A program made the position numbers and the translations under genes. From assembly GCA_965112735.1 (NCBI GenBank), contig OZ218957.1:2604001-2668000 (forward strand): a DNA stretch of 64,000 bases, in the 5' to 3' direction. The DNA is from Phaeosaccion multiseriatum. Lineage: Eukaryota > Ochrophyta, other classes. The notes below the pieces were generated by a model. That model saw only the letters and a program-made list of their open reading frames with translations, was not told the DNA's origin and did no database searches. Positions 62,701 through 64,000 of this stretch are shown piece after piece; position 1 is the first letter of the stretch, and each line of letters starts with the position of its first letter.

Positions 62701-64000
62701 TGAGTGCGCGAAGAAGTGGATTGAGTGAGTGAGGAAATGAGGACGTGAGGAAGTGAGTGAGTGAGTGAGTGAGTGTGTGAGTGAGTGAGTGAGTGAGTGA
62801 GTGACAAGAGGGAGTGAGACATATCATTTCCAAAGAATGAGTAGCCTTTGACGATAGCCCTGTGAATGGATCAACTCACCTGCCCTGGCTCGGCGACGCC
62901 GTTGACGAGGTGATAGGAGATGAGCGGCAGATAGTCGGGTAGGGGGTCGAGGCGGAAGAGCTCTAGGTAGTACTTTGCGATGGCCTGAGGAGAGGGAGGG
63001 GAGGGAGGGAGGGGGGGGGAGAGAGAGGAAGGAAGGAAGGAAGGAAGGAAGGAACGAGGGAAGGAAGGAAGGAAGGATGGAAGGAAGGAAGGAAGGAAGG
63101 AAGGAAGGAAGGAAGGAAGGAAGGAAGGAAGGAAGGAAGGAAGGAAGGAAGGAAGGAAGGAAGGAAGGAAGGAAGGAAGGAAGGAAGGAAGGAAGGAAGG
63201 AAGGAAGGAAGGAAGGAAGAAAGGAAGGAAGGAAGGAAGGAAGGAAGGAAGGAAGGAAGGAAGGAAGAGAGGGAGGGAGGAAGGGTGGTGGCAGGGCAGT
63301 AGAGGCGTGAGGAGGAGTTAGTAGGAGTGAAAGCTTTCCCGTTCCATCCACGAAGCGCCCACGACCCCAGCATGTGCCACTGTGTGTGTACACTGTAGCA
63401 GAGCAGCTGGAGCGAGTCCCGGCGAGTCTCTGTCTTGGCGCATCAATCCACCGCACCAACGTCTTTCCTCCTCCCCTCCCTACCCCCCTCCCTCCTTCCC
63501 TCCGCATATGCCTCCACCCACCTGATGCATCTTGCTTCGGTCGCTGTTGGGTGTGAGGTCGTGCAACACATCCCTCACAATGATGTTCCGGAAGGAGTAA
63601 AACCCACCCCCTCCTCCCCCCTCCCCTCCTCCTCCTTCTCCTCCCTCCCCCCCGCCTACCACGAATCGCTCCTCCACCAGCGAGGCGACAATGCGTTGCA
63701 CGGCCTCGTGCGTACAGCCCAACACGGCTTGAAGCAACTCGACAGAGAAATCATATCCGGCCACGGAAGCGTAACGAAGCGCGTTCTTCTCCTGTACGCC
63801 GAGCTTTTCGAAGCGACACACAACGAGAATACCCATGCGACTCATCACGAGGTTCTGCTCCTCCTCGCCTCCTCCTCCTCCTCCTCCTCCTCCTCCTCCT
63901 CCTCCTCCTCCTCTTCCTCCCCCCCCCTCTCCTCCTGCCCCTCTGTCTCCCCCGCCTCCTCCCCCTTCGCCTCCCTCCCCTCTTGCGCCTCCTTCACCGC
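59764..64000 (-). CDS. C-terminal part of a STAND ATPase / soluble adenylyl cyclase-like protein; 5' part outside window
   Basis: Exons on the minus strand: beyond 64000-63522, 62984-62880, 62132-59764. The first carries an acidic/Gly microsatellite region, then MGILVVCRF, NALRYASVAGYDFSVELLQA, HEAVQRIVASLVEERFVV, FYSFRNIIVRDVLHDL and SDRSKMHQ; the next continues AIAKYYLELFRLDPLPDYLP and LISYHLVNGVAEPGQ; then VVEYCCKTAASALACELFDE. This winged-helix plus helical-repeat layout follows the ATPase module in adenylyl-cyclase-type STAND proteins. The last exon breaks frame at a run of 25 C (61886-61910): one more base would join QAQAAADAEAKRRRG to LAATSDEEDS. The tail is disordered, with about 110 Gly in a row and RDRDRD repeats. 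It ends FGNTCSIS, a possible CaaX prenylation box. Confidence 0.55.
60077..60413 (-). repeat. (GGA)n coding microsatellite, about 88 pure units
   Basis: Pure from about 60150 to 60413 and interrupted before that. Read as poly-Gly in the gene's frame. The opposite frames give poly-Pro (+) and poly-Glu (-), which are artefacts. Confidence 0.9.
62285..62620 (-). repeat. GGGA and GGTA tetranucleotide arrays in an intron
   Basis: GGTA units at about 62335-62390, then GGGA units to about 62600, inside the intron between the exons at 62984-62880 and 62132-59764. Confidence 0.95.
63027..63267 (-). repeat. (GGAA)n microsatellite, about 60 units, in an intron
   Basis: Nearly perfect 240-bp tetranucleotide array in the intron between the exons at 64000-63522 and 62984-62880. 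Confidence 0.95.

Overview
The window is nuclear DNA of an intron-rich eukaryote, most likely a photosynthetic stramenopile (ochrophyte alga). The evidence is GT-AG introns throughout, two proteins that start with an ER signal peptide followed by an A-x-A-F or A-R-G-F type junction (the heterokont bipartite plastid-targeting signature), and divergent ankyrin-like proteins with CPWD/CPWN repeats of a kind familiar from heterokont algae. The species cannot be fixed from the sequence. Introns and spacers are packed with simple repeats, so most long open frames in them are artefacts. Gene models below were built by eye from splice consensus, phase continuity and family conservation.

Layout. 1-7.3 kb (+): 3' part of an SLC12 cation-chloride cotransporter. 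8.3-10.9 kb: head-to-head pair of ankyrin-like genes, one frameshifted. 12.0-18.6 kb (-): nuclear poly(A) polymerase, 15 exons. 18.9-20.3 kb (+): small membrane protein of unknown function. 20.6-23.0 kb (+): plastid-type elongation factor P. 23.9-24.2 kb (-): ankyrin-gene fragment. 24.2-28.5 kb (-): VAP/MSP-domain tail-anchored protein. 28.6-30.7 kb (+): secreted PA-domain protein. 32.5-35.3 kb (-): plastid CPBP (CAAX-like) membrane protease. 35.6-39.5 kb (+): telobox Myb protein resembling telomere-repeat-binding factors. 40.1-41.1 kb (-): N-terminal glutamine amidohydrolase NTAQ1. 41.3-44.0 kb: Foldback-like inverted-repeat element. 44.1-45.1 kb (+): charged coiled-coil protein. 45.3-47.9 kb (-): predicted secreted protein. 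48.5-51.0 kb (-): nuclear protein with acidic-PLS-basic motifs. 51.1-56.3 kb (+): very large protein with a PDZ-like region and a VHL-beta-like domain. 57.0-57.2 kb: duplicated palindromic unit. 57.6-58.0 kb (-): probable retroelement remnant. 58.1-58.6 kb (+): Cys-rich small protein. 59.8 to past 64.0 kb (-): C-terminal part of a STAND/soluble-adenylyl-cyclase-like protein.

Genes tend to alternate strand, giving several compact divergent promoters (about 120-290 bp between start codons) and short convergent 3' spacers. There is no operon-like functional cluster; shared themes are RNA processing and translation, ER and secretory functions, plastid proteins and protein turnover (NTAQ1, VHL-like). 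The most unusual observations are the Foldback-like element inside a divergent promoter, the diverged palindromic duplication, short dispersed repeat families that have entered coding exons, and coding frames that break exactly at microsatellites.
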